DNA of 64,000 nt from DATGSL01 sp964645585. Lineage in GTDB: Bacteria > Verrucomicrobiota > Verrucomicrobiia > Opitutales > T3Sed10-336. Shown piece by piece: positions 1 through 9,960 of this stretch (positions are counted from its first letter, which is position 1; each line of letters starts with the position of its first letter). The notes below the pieces were generated by a model that saw only the letters and a list, made by a program, of their open reading frames with translations, was not told the DNA's origin and ran no database searches. The stretch is taken from positions 52,576-116,575 of the forward strand of contig CAZYAN010000004.1 in the NCBI GenBank assembly GCA_964645585.1. Direction: 5' to 3'. The translations under genes were made by a program, and so were the position numbers.

Positions 1-200
1 TCTGGGCCAGTTTGATGGACCGCGTGGCCCTGAAGTATTCGGATTATCTTTACAATCAGCTTCCAGACAGTCGCGCCGATCTGATCGAAGTCACCGCCCC
101 TGTTGAGACCACGGCAAGCGAGGAAACGCGGGAAAGCGACGAGACGACTGATGCGACTGATGAGTCCGCGGACGCGGAGAAGACTGAGTCTCCCTCCTGA
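1..200 (+). CDS. C-terminal fragment of an unidentified protein with an acidic tail
   Basis: An open frame enters from the left edge and ends at TGA 198-200, so only about the last 65 residues are visible. The readable part contains LMDRVALKYSDYLYNQLPD, then a tail of roughly 30 residues very rich in Glu, Asp, Ser and Thr. Such tails are usually disordered. I do not recognise the family and the fragment is too short to assign one. The gene reads in the same direction as the next one but is separated from it by 380 bases that include a hairpin, so the two are probably separate transcription units. Confidence 0.6.
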   Translation, partial: WASLMDRVALKYSDYLYNQLPDSRADLIEVTAPVETTASEETRESDETTDATDESADAEKTESPS

Positions 201-580
201 GGCGTGAACCCGCGCGGATCGGAAACGCGGAAGCAGTAAGGTCGCGACATTACAAGGAACAGCCTTGTAATGTCGTCTACGCTCTCACGAGTGCGAATTC
301 CGGGGCGCGGAGACACGAAGCCTCGCAGGTGCCGGTGTGGGCCGTGGATGTCCGAATTCTTTGCCAAACGTCCGCCCCGCGGAAATAGCCATCCACGCGC
401 CGCCTGTTCTTGCGTTCCCAAAACAGGTATTCTATAAACGGCGTTCAAATCGTTCCGCCGCGGCCGCAACCGCAACATGCTGCACTTTGCCGCTGATTCC
501 TTTATCAAGCAGCAGCTGACGCGGCTTTCGGCGGGGCGCGAATTAACCCGATCCGTTATCATTCACGCTTCTTAGCAGCT
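201..580. other. Intergenic region, 380 bp, no gene seen
   Basis: Open frames here on either strand lack recognisable motifs and are compatible with chance in GC-rich DNA. The only clear structure is the hairpin at 245-275. No strong ribosome binding site precedes the gene starting at 581, and I could not pick out a convincing promoter. Confidence 0.6.
245..275 (+). terminator. Perfect 13-bp hairpin downstream of the first gene
   Basis: CGACATTACAAGG (245-257) pairs perfectly with CCTTGTAATGTCG (263-275) around the loop AACAG. It sits 45 bases after a stop codon, which fits a transcription terminator or RNA-stabilising hairpin. There is no T-run after the stem, so a classic intrinsic terminator is not proven. 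Confidence 0.45.
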
Positions 581-1576
<996 letters not shown>

Positions 1577-1596
1577 CGTTATCTGGGGAGACATCA

Positions 1597-2751
1597 ATGA
1601 ACCGAAAACTTCGCATGGGAATGGTCGGGGGCGGTCAAGGCGCCTTTATCGGCGCTGTTCATCGCGCGGCCGCGCAAATGGACGGCAAAATCGAACTTGT
1701 TGCAGGCGCGTTCTCCTCCGATCCCAAACGTTCGGCAGCCTCAGGCAAAGAACTCTTTATTGATCCGAAGCGGGTGTATCCGGATTTTCGGACAATGGCT
1801 AAGGCCGAGGCCGCTCTCTCGCCGGAGGAGCGAATCGACTTTGTCAGCATCGTCACGCCAAACAACTCGCATTTCGAAATCGCCAGCACGTTCCTGAAGG
1901 CCGGATTCAACGTCGTCTGTGACAAGCCGATGACCTTTGACGTCAAAGAGGCGCGCGAACTGCGAAAACTCGTCCGAAAAACCGGCAAGGTTTTTGCCCT
2001 GACTCATAACTACACCGGCTACCCGATGGTCAAGCAGGCCCGTTCCATGGTGGCCAAAAATCAGCTGGGGAGAATCCTGAAGGTCGTCGTCGAATATCCG
2101 CAGGGCTGGCTGCTCGATTCGATCGAGAAGACCGGACAAAAACAGGCATCCTGGCGCACCGACCCGGCGCAGGCCGGCGCGTCCTGCTGTATTGGCGATA
2201 TCGGCACACACGCTGAAAATCTTGCCCGCTACATCACCGGGCTCGAAATCGAATCGCTCTGCGCCGAATTCACATCCTTCGGCGCGGGCCGAAAACTGGA
2301 AGACGACGGAAACCTTCTACTCCGCTACCGCGGCGGAGCGAAGGGCATCCTGTACGCGTCCCAGATTTCAGCAGGTGAGGAAAACAACCTGAATATTCGA
2401 GTTTACGGCACAAAAGGTGCCCTTGAATGGCATCAGGAGGATCCGAATCAACTCGTCCTCAAGTTCAACGACAAGCCGCGCCAGATCCTGACGCGCGGCA
2501 ACGGCTATCTCAGCCGCGAAGCCCAAGCCGCTACTCGTCTGCCGCCCGGCCACCCGGAATCGTTCCTCGAAGCGTTTGCCAACATCTACCTCGAAGCCGC
2601 AAAGGCGATCGCGGATGAAGTGTCCGGGAAAAAAATCAAGAAATACGACTTCCCCGACGTCGACGATGGCTTGGTTGGCATGCTTTTTATCGACACCGCG
2701 GTAAAATCAGCCGGGTCGACAAAGAAGTGGACGAAGATGCCTAAAGTATAA
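1597..2751 (+). CDS. Gfo/Idh/MocA family NAD(P)-dependent oxidoreductase
   Basis: A 384-residue protein with an N-terminal Rossmann fold (GMVGGGQGAFIGAVHR, about residues 8-23), the conserved CDKPM loop, the THNYTGYP segment and GDIGTHAENL, which normally carries catalytic residues. The second half is the alpha/beta C-terminal domain that binds substrate. These enzymes oxidise or reduce a hydroxyl of a sugar or cyclitol with NAD(P). The start is supported by GGGGAGA about six bases upstream of ATG 1597. It lies 20 bases after the isomerase-like gene and is probably co-transcribed. A second, divergent member of the family is at 18974-20101. The substrate is unknown. Confidence 0.9.
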   Translation: MNRKLRMGMVGGGQGAFIGAVHRAAAQMDGKIELVAGAFSSDPKRSAASGKELFIDPKRVYPDFRTMAKAEAALSPEERIDFVSIVTPNNSHFEIASTFLKAGFNVVCDKPMTFDVKEARELRKLVRKTGKVFALTHNYTGYPMVKQARSMVAKNQLGRILKVVVEYPQGWLLDSIEKTGQKQASWRTDPAQAGASCCIGDIGTHAENLARYITGLEIESLCAEFTSFGAGRKLEDDGNLLLRYRGGAKGILYASQISAGEENNLNIRVYGTKGALEWHQEDPNQLVLKFNDKPRQILTRGNGYLSREAQAATRLPPGHPESFLEAFANIYLEAAKAIADEVSGKKIKKYDFPDVDDGLVGMLFIDTAVKSAGSTKKWTKMPKV

Positions 2752-2816
2752 GCCTCACCTCGGCAGCAATACTGGCCGAGAAACCGGGAGGCTCTTGGGG
2801 TGGCCGCCGGTACCCG

Positions 2817-4154
2817 CTACGAACCGCCGGTCACCCGTACCCGCACGGCGCCGTCAGCAAATTCATTGATGAGATCGCTGCCCGCTTCCAATCCGGCGGC
2901 GCGAGTGATGACTTGACCGTTCTCATCTTTGACGAGCACATAGCCCCGGTTGAGGACATTTCGCGGATTGAGCGAATCGAGCCGCCACCGCTCCCGTTCG
3001 AGTTGCTCGTGCTTCTTGCGCAAAACCCGCGTCACACTCTGAGCGAGGCTCCGGCCAGCGGTCTCCAGACGATGCCGCAGGAGAGCGATCCGGCCCTCGG
3101 GCGATTGCGCCCGGAGGCGTTCGCGCGCTTCAGCCAGTTTCATCCGCTTCGCTTGCACGCGGTCGCGCACGCGGGCATCGAGCTGATTCGCCAAATCATC
3201 CAGCTCGAGACCGTATTGCTCAATCCGGCGCGCCGGCGAGAGCAGCCGAAGATGGTTCGCCGCCGACTCTACATGGCGTCTCCGGTCCGCCAAGAAACGG
3301 TCAGCCAAGGCGTCGAGGCTTTGTCGAGCAAACGTGAAGCGCTCGTCACACTTCACAAACGCGCTCGATATCAGTTCGGCCGCGGCTGACGGCGTCTCGG
3401 CACGCAGATCCGCGGCGAAATCAGTGAGCGCGAAATCGATTTCATGGCCGACCGCCGAAACGATCGGGATCGGACACTCCGCGACGGCTCGAACAAGCGG
3501 CTCCTCATTAAACGGCCAAAGATCTTCAAGGCTTCCGCCGCCGCGCCCGATCACCAGCAGATCAAAGATGCCGAGCCGTTCCGCCCGTTTCAGCATATCG
3601 ACCATCTCCGCCGCGGCACCGGCACCCTGCACTTTGGTCCCCAAAACGACGACCCGTCCTCGCCAATTCCGCCGGTGCAGGATGCGAATAAAATCCTGGA
3701 TAGCGGCCCCGGTCGGCGACGTGATAAAGCCGACGGTTTCCGGCAGGGCCGGCAGCGGCTGTTTTCGTTCGGGAGCAAAGAGTCCTTCGTCGGCCAGCCT
3801 CCGCTTCAGTTTTTCGAATTCCTGCTGAAGCCGTCCGGCACCGTCGTCGGTAACGACACGAACGAGCAGCTGATAGGTGCCGCGCGGCTCGTAAACACTG
3901 ATTTCTCCGCAAGCGACGATTTGCATGCCATCGCGGAGGTCCACAGACTGCCGCGCCGCATCGCCCCGAAATAGAACCGCGCTAATTTGGCTGTCGGCGT
4001 CTTTGAGGGAAAAGTAGCAATGTCCGCTGCTTTGCCGCCGCAAGTTCGAGACCTCTCCTCGCACCCAGACCGCCCGTATCTCGCTTTCGAGCAACAGGCG
4101 AATGCGGCGGTTGAGCTGACTGACTGATTCGATACGTTCGCTTGTCAGTTCCAT
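2817..4154 (-). CDS. xseA: Exodeoxyribonuclease VII large subunit
   Basis: A 445-residue XseA. The N-terminal OB domain is evident (VSQLNRRIRLLLESE, VWVRGEVSNLR, GHCYFSLKDADSQI). The catalytic domain carries FITSPTGAAIQDF, VIGRGGGSLEDLWPFNEE and SAVGHEIDFALTDFAAD, followed by a long charged helical region and NRGYVLVKDENG near the end. Exonuclease VII degrades single-stranded DNA in both directions and acts in repair. I chose ATG 4154 over the longer GTG reading because AGGAGG stands eight bases before it. The gene follows the DEAD helicase on the same strand, 50 bases after that stop. The small subunit gene xseB is not adjacent in this window. Confidence 0.95.
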   Translation of the reverse strand: MELTSERIESVSQLNRRIRLLLESEIRAVWVRGEVSNLRRQSSGHCYFSLKDADSQISAVLFRGDAARQSVDLRDGMQIVACGEISVYEPRGTYQLLVRVVTDDGAGRLQQEFEKLKRRLADEGLFAPERKQPLPALPETVGFITSPTGAAIQDFIRILHRRNWRGRVVVLGTKVQGAGAAAEMVDMLKRAERLGIFDLLVIGRGGGSLEDLWPFNEEPLVRAVAECPIPIVSAVGHEIDFALTDFAADLRAETPSAAAELISSAFVKCDERFTFARQSLDALADRFLADRRRHVESAANHLRLLSPARRIEQYGLELDDLANQLDARVRDRVQAKRMKLAEARERLRAQSPEGRIALLRHRLETAGRSLAQSVTRVLRKKHEQLERERWRLDSLNPRNVLNRGYVLVKDENGQVITRAAGLEAGSDLINEFADGAVRVRVTGGS

Positions 4155-4204
4155 CTTCCGCCTCCTGTTTGCCGCCGGTCGCAGTTCCACGTGTGTTGTT
4201 ACCC

Positions 4205-5464
4205 TCAGCGGCGACGGCGACGCACCGGGGGTGGAGCTACAGCGGCCTCGGGTTCCGCATCGGCCGACACAGCCGGGGGCGTCGTTTGTTCGAAAACGGG
4301 TTTCTCATCCATCCACTCGCCGTCGAGTGTAATGTCCCGAAACGACCGCCGCTCGATCGGCCGGCCGAGGCGCCGCTCAATCTGACTGAATGTCAGGCGA
4401 TCACCGGGCGTCACGAAACTGAGCGCCTCCCCGTGCGCCTCCGCGCGAGCCGTCCGGCCGACGCGATGAACGAAGTCTTCAAAGTTGTTCGGCAGATCGT
4501 AATTGATGACATGCGTCACATCCTTGATGTCGAGACCGCGCGCCGCGATATCGGTGGCGACGAGAATGGCGACCTTGCCCTCGCGAAATGCCTGGAGCGC
4601 GCGCGTGCGCTCCTTTTGGTCGCGGTCACTGTGAAGGACCGCCACGTTGCGTCCGTCCTCTTTCAAAACTTCGTAGATGAAGTCGGCCTCAACCTTCATC
4701 CCGCAAAAAACCATGACCGATGCCATGCCCGGCTCTTGGAGCAATTCGCGGAGAAGGCGCGGCTTTCGAACTTTTTCGACGTAATACGCGCCGAGAACAA
4801 TATTCTCAGGGGTCCGCACCGGCGTGGTCACATCAACCCGCACGGGATCTTTCATCAGGCGCCCCGCAAGCCGTTCAATCGCATCGGGGAAGGTCGCGGA
4901 AAACATCAGCGTCTGCCGCGGCCGGTCTTTTGCAAAGAATCCAAGCAGCCGGCGAATGTCCGGCAGAAAGCCCATGTCGAGCATCCGGTCCGCTTCGTCG
5001 AGAATGAACGTATCAATAGTCCGGAGACTGAGACGGCCCTGGTCGAGATGGTCGAGCAGGCGGCCGGGCGTCGCGACGACGATGTCCGGCCAATCTTCCA
5101 GATCGCGAATCTGCTTTTTATACGGCATCCCGCCCAGAAGGAGACAGACGTTGATGTCGAGATACTTCGCAAACTCCCGAACGTTCCGCTCCACTTGAAA
5201 GGCGAGTTCGCGAGTTGGACTGATGATCAGAATCGCAGGCCCTTCGTATTCGGCGTCGTATCGAGTGGCAAGAAACCGTTCAAGGCTCGGGAGCGTAAAA
5301 GCGGCTGTCTTGCCGGTTCCGGTTTTTGCGAGGCCGATCACGTCGCGCCCCGCCAAGATTTCGGGAATGGCCTTTGCCTGGATCGCAGTCGGCGTCGAAA
5401 AGCCGAGTTCCTTGACGGCGTATTGCAAGCGCTCGTGCAGTTGTAGTTCGTTAAAATTTTCCAT
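4205..5464 (-). CDS. DEAD-box RNA helicase, RhlE-like
   Basis: A 419-residue ATP-dependent RNA helicase. Motifs appear in order: Q motif (GFSTPTAIQ), Walker A AKTGTGKT (residues 46-53), PTRELAFQV, TPGRLLDHL, DEAD in LDEADRMLDMGF, SATFP, and the RecA2 motifs ARGLDIKDV and HRVGRTARA. The short basic tail (RRRRR) resembles RhlE-type enzymes that act in ribosome assembly or mRNA turnover. The open frame runs 75 codons further upstream, but that segment overlaps exbD and shows no family similarity, so I start at ATG 5464 (MENFNELQLHERL). No clear ribosome binding site is seen. Confidence 0.93.
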   Translation of the reverse strand: MENFNELQLHERLQYAVKELGFSTPTAIQAKAIPEILAGRDVIGLAKTGTGKTAAFTLPSLERFLATRYDAEYEGPAILIISPTRELAFQVERNVREFAKYLDINVCLLLGGMPYKKQIRDLEDWPDIVVATPGRLLDHLDQGRLSLRTIDTFILDEADRMLDMGFLPDIRRLLGFFAKDRPRQTLMFSATFPDAIERLAGRLMKDPVRVDVTTPVRTPENIVLGAYYVEKVRKPRLLRELLQEPGMASVMVFCGMKVEADFIYEVLKEDGRNVAVLHSDRDQKERTRALQAFREGKVAILVATDIAARGLDIKDVTHVINYDLPNNFEDFVHRVGRTARAEAHGEALSFVTPGDRLTFSQIERRLGRPIERRSFRDITLDGEWMDEKPVFEQTTPPAVSADAEPEAAVAPPPVRRRRR

Positions 5465-5565
5465 TGTTGTTTGTATGCCCGGGCAGCGAATTCCGCGGCC
5501 GCGAGCGGGGAAATGGCAACAGCAGCGAAATTCGCAACCGCGGCGCCGCGAAGCCCGCACCCCGT

Positions 5566-5961
5566 TCAGCGGGATTGAAGACGAATCGACTCCAGCCCGA
5601 CTTGGCGGCATTGGTCCATGGCGTACGTGATCTCCAAAAGCGGCGTCTGCTCGTCCGCCATGATCAAGACAGAAACATCTTGCGCCCATGGCTTCAAAGG
5701 CCGAAGCAGACCCTGCAGTTCTTCACGTTTTATCACCCGTCCGTCGAGCGAAAAATTTCCAGCGCCGTCGATTCCGATCGTCAGCGCCCGGTTCAGTTCG
5801 CTCTTTCCGGCGGTTTCGATCCGCGGCAATACCAGGTTGAGTGTCCGCACCTCCCGGTACTGCATCGTCATCAAAAAGAAAAAAATAAGAATCGTCAGGA
5901 CGTCAATCAGCGGGACGACATTGATTTCCGGCCGACGGCGTTGTCTCGCAAGCAGGGTCAT
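5566..5961 (-). CDS. exbD: ExbD/TolR family biopolymer transport protein
   Basis: A 131-residue inner-membrane protein with one N-terminal transmembrane helix (VVPLIDVLTILIFFFLM). The helix contains the conserved Asp that conducts protons in ExbD/TolR/MotB proteins. It is preceded by basic RQRRRPEINV and followed by a periplasmic domain of about 85 residues. With ExbB it forms a proton-driven motor that energises TonB-dependent transport or the Tol system. Its ATG overlaps the exbB stop by four bases (ATGA), so translation is coupled. No tonB or receptor gene lies next to it, so TonB versus Tol use cannot be decided. Confidence 0.9.
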   Translation of the reverse strand: MTLLARQRRRPEINVVPLIDVLTILIFFFLMTMQYREVRTLNLVLPRIETAGKSELNRALTIGIDGAGNFSLDGRVIKREELQGLLRPLKPWAQDVSVLIMADEQTPLLEITYAMDQCRQVGLESIRLQSR

Positions 5962-6533
5962 GACTGTCGCGAGTCGGCACCCGCGTTTCGGACTTGATCC
6001 AGAATAGCGCTGAGCTCCACCGCGAAGGTCTCGATCTTGCGCTGGAAGCAGCTGTTGGCAACGAGTGTCGGAATCGCGATCGCAAGCCCGAGAACCGTGG
6101 TGGTCAGCGCGAGGGCTACGCCCCGGGCAAACGCCGACGGCTCCGGCAGCCCGGTCCCGGTGTCGATGTTCGAAAACACCTGAACCAGTCCGGTAACCGT
6201 ACCGAGCAATCCCAGGAGGGGCGCCGCGCTGATAATGATCTCTAGAAACACAAGCCCGCGCTCGAGCCGATTCATTTCCACCCGGGCGGCCGATACAAGA
6301 TTCGCCTGGTCATCTGGACTCCGCTGCGCAAGAAGCGCCAGCCGTCCCAGACTGGATCGCGCCTGCCCGGCGTCGACCGGTTCCCCCCGAGCAATCGATT
6401 CGACCAGGTCGCGCGGTACAATGCGGTTTCGCCGGAGCGCGAGCAACCGCTCAACGATAATGAGCACGGCAACGAACGAACAAAGTCCCAGCGGATAAAT
6501 GAAAATCCCTGCTCCGGTGATGATCTCCCGCAT
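5958..6533 (-). CDS. exbB: MotA/TolQ/ExbB proton channel family protein
   Basis: A 191-residue membrane protein with three predicted helices: an N-terminal one (IFIYPLGLCSFVAVLIIVE), a central one (LVFLEIIISAAPLLGLLGTVTGLV) and a third (GVALALTTTVLGLAIAIPTLV). The APLLGLLGTVTGL and ALTTTVLGL segments are diagnostic of the TolQ/ExbB family. It forms the channel partner of ExbD. The open frame extends upstream, but ATG 6533 is preceded by AGGAA at a suitable distance and begins directly with the family N-terminus (MREIITGAG). It lies 90 bases downstream of leuD on the same strand. Confidence 0.92.
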   Translation of the reverse strand: MREIITGAGIFIYPLGLCSFVAVLIIVERLLALRRNRIVPRDLVESIARGEPVDAGQARSSLGRLALLAQRSPDDQANLVSAARVEMNRLERGLVFLEIIISAAPLLGLLGTVTGLVQVFSNIDTGTGLPEPSAFARGVALALTTTVLGLAIAIPTLVANSCFQRKIETFAVELSAILDQVRNAGADSRQS

Positions 6534-6622
6534 GATTCCTGTTACTGTTCTTCCGCCCGGCCCGATGCCTGACCGTGATTGGCGAATCGTCAATCCGCAT
6601 TGGAGCGGAGCCGGCCGCGCGA

Positions 6623-7219
6623 TCAGACGTAATCCAGCCGGGCAGCGACTTGAGCAACCTCCTCCTTGCCTTCCAGCAGGTCGGCAATCGGATCCCATCG
6701 ACCCGCGACGAGCGCCTGCCGAGCACTGTCCCGCAACTTCGATTTGTAGGTTTTTCCAGCGGCCGAAACCTTCGAATTCTCGACGTCGATCGTGATTTCG
6801 ACGGAAGGGTCAGCCTCAATCGCTGCCGCAATTTCCTTGATCTCTTCGCGGGTCAGACTGATGCATGGCATGCCGAGCGTGATGGAGTTGCCGAAAAAGA
6901 TCTCGGCAAAACTCTCGGCGATGATCCCGCGGAAGCCGGCCCGGTAGATGGCTTGCGGCGCGTGCTCGCGCGAGCTGCCGCAACCGAAATTCGACCCGGA
7001 GAGCAGAATTGTCGCCCCGGCGAAGCGCGGATCGTTCAAGGGATGTTCTTTGTCGCTGCCGTCTTCATTCTTCCGGACGTCATAGAACATAAACTCGCCG
7101 AGCCCGTCAAACGTGATGCACTTCATGAAGCGGGCCGGAATGATCCGGTCCGTATCAATATCATCGCCCCGCACATACACGCCGCGGCCGCGGACTTCTT
7201 TAATTGCTTCCAAAGCCAT
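6623..7219 (-). CDS. leuD: 3-isopropylmalate dehydratase small subunit
   Basis: A 198-residue swivel-domain subunit. Diagnostic segments are VRGDDIDTDRIIPARFM near the N-terminus, GSNFGCGSSREHAPQA and GIIAESFAEIFFGNSITLGMPCI. With LeuC it isomerises 2-isopropylmalate to 3-isopropylmalate in leucine biosynthesis, in the cytoplasm. The length fits the bacterial LeuD family. It begins three bases after the leuC stop, so the two subunits are translated from one message. A homoaconitase-type role is possible for proteins of this family, but no lysine-biosynthesis gene is adjacent. Confidence 0.95.
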   Translation of the reverse strand: MALEAIKEVRGRGVYVRGDDIDTDRIIPARFMKCITFDGLGEFMFYDVRKNEDGSDKEHPLNDPRFAGATILLSGSNFGCGSSREHAPQAIYRAGFRGIIAESFAEIFFGNSITLGMPCISLTREEIKEIAAAIEADPSVEITIDVENSKVSAAGKTYKSKLRDSARQALVAGRWDPIADLLEGKEEVAQVAARLDYV

Positions 7220-7222
7220 CGA

Positions 7223-8647
7223 TCAGACCTCCACTGCTTCCTTAACGCCGAACACCTTCCGCGCGTCACTCACTGTCCCGGTCACGGCCGCGGCTGCGAC
7301 CATCACGGGACTCATCAGAATCGTGCGGCCGGTCGGACTTCCCTGCCGGCCCTTAAAATTACGGTTGCTTGAGCTCGCGCAGAGCTGATCGCCGACGAGC
7401 TTGTCGGGATTCATCGCAAGACACATCGAACATCCCGCGCCGCGCCACTCGAAACCCGCTTCACGAAAAACATCTGCGATGCCCATCTGTTCGCACAGCA
7501 TGCCAACGCCCTGCGAGCCCGGGACTGCGATGGCCTTCACTTTCGGGTTCACCTTATGACCCTTCAAGTGGCGCGCGGCCTCGGCAAAGTCGCTGAGACG
7601 CCCATTCGTGCAGCTTCCAAAGAACGCGACATTGATCGGAGTGCCCTGGATCGGCGCGCCCGGCTCCAGTTTCATATATTCGAGCGCCTCCTCGACCGAC
7701 GCACGATCTTCACTCGGCACCCCGTCCGGGGTCGGAATATTCTCCTCGATCGATATCGCCTGTCCCGGATTGATCCCCCAGGTGACAGTTGGCGGAATTT
7801 CCTCGGCCCGGAACGTGACGACGTCGTCGTATTCACAATCCGCATCTGATGCAAACGCCTTCCAGCGCTCGACAGCGCGGTCCCACTCTTCGCCGGAGGG
7901 CGCGTAAGGACGGCCCTTCAGGTATTCGAAGGTTTTCTCGTCGGGATTGACATAGCCGACCCGTGCGCCGCCTTCGATCGACATATTGCACACGGTCATC
8001 CGTTCTTCCATCGAGAAGTTGTCGAAGACCTCGCCGCCATATTCATAGGCGAATCCGGTGCCGCCGTTGACGCCGAGCGTGCGAATGATGTGGAGGATCA
8101 CGTCTTTGGCATACACGCCCGGAGGCAGCTTGCCATCGACATTGATGCGGCGAACCTTCAATTCGCCCAGCGCCATCGTCTGAGTGGCCAAGAGGTCGCG
8201 CACTTGGCTGGTTCCAATTCCGAAAGCAATCGCCCCGAAGGCGCCGTGCGTCGAAGTATGGGAGTCGCCGCAGGCAATCGTTGTGCCCGGCTGCGTGATC
8301 CCCTGCTCCGGCCCGATCACGTGGACGATTCCCTGTTTGCCGGAAGCGAGATCAAAGTAGGTGATCCCGAATTCCGCACAGTTGCGGCGGAGCTCCTTGA
8401 TCATGGCATCGGCCAGCGCGTCGGCAAAAGGCTCTTCGCGCTGATCGGTCGGCACGATATGGTCCACGGTCGCGAACGTCCGATCCGGGTAAGCCACCTT
8501 CAGGCCGAGATCGCGCAGCATGCCAAACGCCTGCGGGCTGGTCACCTCATGAATAAGATGCGTCCCGATAAACAGTTGCGTCTGCCCATTGGGCAATTTT
8601 CGGACCGTGTGCGCTTCCCACACCTTTTGAAACAAGCTTTTTCCCAT
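7223..8647 (-). CDS. leuC: 3-isopropylmalate dehydratase large subunit
   Basis: A 474-residue aconitase-family subunit. The 4Fe-4S cysteines are visible in GSCTNGR and in GCSMCLAMNPD. Substrate-site motifs include VDHIVPTDQR, CGDSHTSTHGAFG and NRNFKGRQG. It is the catalytic partner of LeuD in leucine biosynthesis. The open frame continues 21 codons upstream, but ATG 8647 (MGKSLFQKVWEAHTV) matches the normal family start and is preceded by GAGGGAA. The upstream leader of 233 bases, between cysK and leuC, contains small hairpins, but I could not demonstrate an attenuator or a convincing leader peptide. Confidence 0.96.
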   Translation of the reverse strand: MGKSLFQKVWEAHTVRKLPNGQTQLFIGTHLIHEVTSPQAFGMLRDLGLKVAYPDRTFATVDHIVPTDQREEPFADALADAMIKELRRNCAEFGITYFDLASGKQGIVHVIGPEQGITQPGTTIACGDSHTSTHGAFGAIAFGIGTSQVRDLLATQTMALGELKVRRINVDGKLPPGVYAKDVILHIIRTLGVNGGTGFAYEYGGEVFDNFSMEERMTVCNMSIEGGARVGYVNPDEKTFEYLKGRPYAPSGEEWDRAVERWKAFASDADCEYDDVVTFRAEEIPPTVTWGINPGQAISIEENIPTPDGVPSEDRASVEEALEYMKLEPGAPIQGTPINVAFFGSCTNGRLSDFAEAARHLKGHKVNPKVKAIAVPGSQGVGMLCEQMGIADVFREAGFEWRGAGCSMCLAMNPDKLVGDQLCASSSNRNFKGRQGSPTGRTILMSPVMVAAAAVTGTVSDARKVFGVKEAVEV

Positions 8648-8880
8648 GATTGAGTTCCCTCGAAATAAAGAATTAAGAAATAGACGAGGACGCCGCCACT
8701 GCAACAGCAAACAAGAAGTTTGCGCGCGAAGCGGCGCCGCGCGTCATCTCATCAATGATGATGCACTCCGGGTTGGTACGGGATCAGTGTCCCGGATTGG
8801 CGGACGGACCGGCGCACCGATGAGTCAGGCGGGGAGAGGTGTTTGGCTTATCCCGCCGCCATCGGTGACGCGCCGAACCA

Positions 8881-9828
8881 TCAAACCGACATTTCCTGCC
8901 GGGCTTTTTCGGCCAAGGCGGTGCTCAGGTATCGTTCGCCGGCGCTCGGCGCGACGGTGACGATTTTCTTTCCGGCCATATCGGGCCGCCTTGCGACTTG
9001 CAGCGCCGACCAGACATTGGCGCCGGTCGAAATTCCGCCGAAAATCCCGTCGCGAAGCGCTAGCTGGCGGGAAGTCTCAAAAGCATCGTCGTTGGAGACC
9101 TTGACGACGTCATCGACTATATCGAGGTTCAGATTTTTCGGGATGAAGCCGCCGCCGAGGCCCTGAATTTTGTGCGGCCCCGGTTTGCCGCCGGAGATGA
9201 CCGCGCTCGTTTCCGGCTCGACCGCGATCGACACGAGGTTCTTGCGCTTCTTGATCACCTCCGAAACGCCGGTCAGCGTGCCGCCTGTTCCGACGCCCGC
9301 GATGAAAACATCGATCTCGCCTTCGGTTGCCGCCCAAATTTCCTCGGCCGTCGTCTTCCGGTGGATTTCCGGGTTGGCGGGGTTATCGAACTGCTGGGGC
9401 ATGAACGCTTTTTCGCCATGCTCCTCGACCAGCTGCTGCGCGCGGCGGACGGCACCCGGCATCCCTTCGGCACCCGGCGTGAGCACGATCTCGGCGCCGA
9501 GCATTCTCAGGAGAATGCGCCGCTCCATCGACATCGTTTCCGGCATCGTCAAAATCAGCCGGTAACCGCGCGCGGCGCAAACGAACGCCAGAGCGATACC
9601 CGTATTGCCCGAGGTCGGCTCGATGATAACCGGATCCGTCGCGATTTTTCCATCGCGCTCGCCGGCTTCAATCATCGCCAAACCGATCCGGTCTTTGACG
9701 CTGGAAAGCGGATTGAAGAACTCACACTTAAGATAAATATCCGCGTGAATGCCTTCCGCGATGCGGTTCAGCTTGATCAGCGGCGTATTGCCGATGGAAC
9801 GGGTGATATCCGAAAGTTGTTTCTGCAT
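8881..9828 (-). CDS. cysK: Cysteine synthase (O-acetylserine sulfhydrylase)
   Basis: A 315-residue PLP enzyme of the cysteine synthase family. Lys45 in SSVKDRIG is the expected Schiff-base lysine. PTSGNTGIALAF binds the substrate carboxylate and GVGTGGTLTGV binds the PLP phosphate. GISTGANVWSAL lies near the C-terminus. It makes cysteine from O-acetylserine and sulfide in the cytoplasm. The motif set and length fit CysK better than cystathionine beta-synthase, as there are no CBS domains. It is the first gene of the leftward run that includes leuCD. Confidence 0.95.
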   Translation of the reverse strand: MQKQLSDITRSIGNTPLIKLNRIAEGIHADIYLKCEFFNPLSSVKDRIGLAMIEAGERDGKIATDPVIIEPTSGNTGIALAFVCAARGYRLILTMPETMSMERRILLRMLGAEIVLTPGAEGMPGAVRRAQQLVEEHGEKAFMPQQFDNPANPEIHRKTTAEEIWAATEGEIDVFIAGVGTGGTLTGVSEVIKKRKNLVSIAVEPETSAVISGGKPGPHKIQGLGGGFIPKNLNLDIVDDVVKVSNDDAFETSRQLALRDGIFGGISTGANVWSALQVARRPDMAGKKIVTVAPSAGERYLSTALAEKARQEMSV

Positions 9829-9960
9829 AGCTCGTTGAGCTTGAATAGCGCCCGGCGGCTAGTCAATATTCCCGTACAAGGAAATTTTGAGCGCGGTTTA
9901 CCCGCGGATATCGTGGGGAGGGGTTCCGCCAAATCGCCGCGGCAGCGGCCGGAGGGTGCC

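Noticed and set aside
4142..5446. 434-codon plus-strand ORF opposite the DEAD helicase
   Set aside because: It is the antisense shadow of a gene with all helicase motifs.
8648..8880. Possible leucine attenuator with a 24-codon leader peptide before leuC
   Set aside because: The candidate peptide has Ala and Val but no Leu run, and no convincing terminator/antiterminator pair was found.
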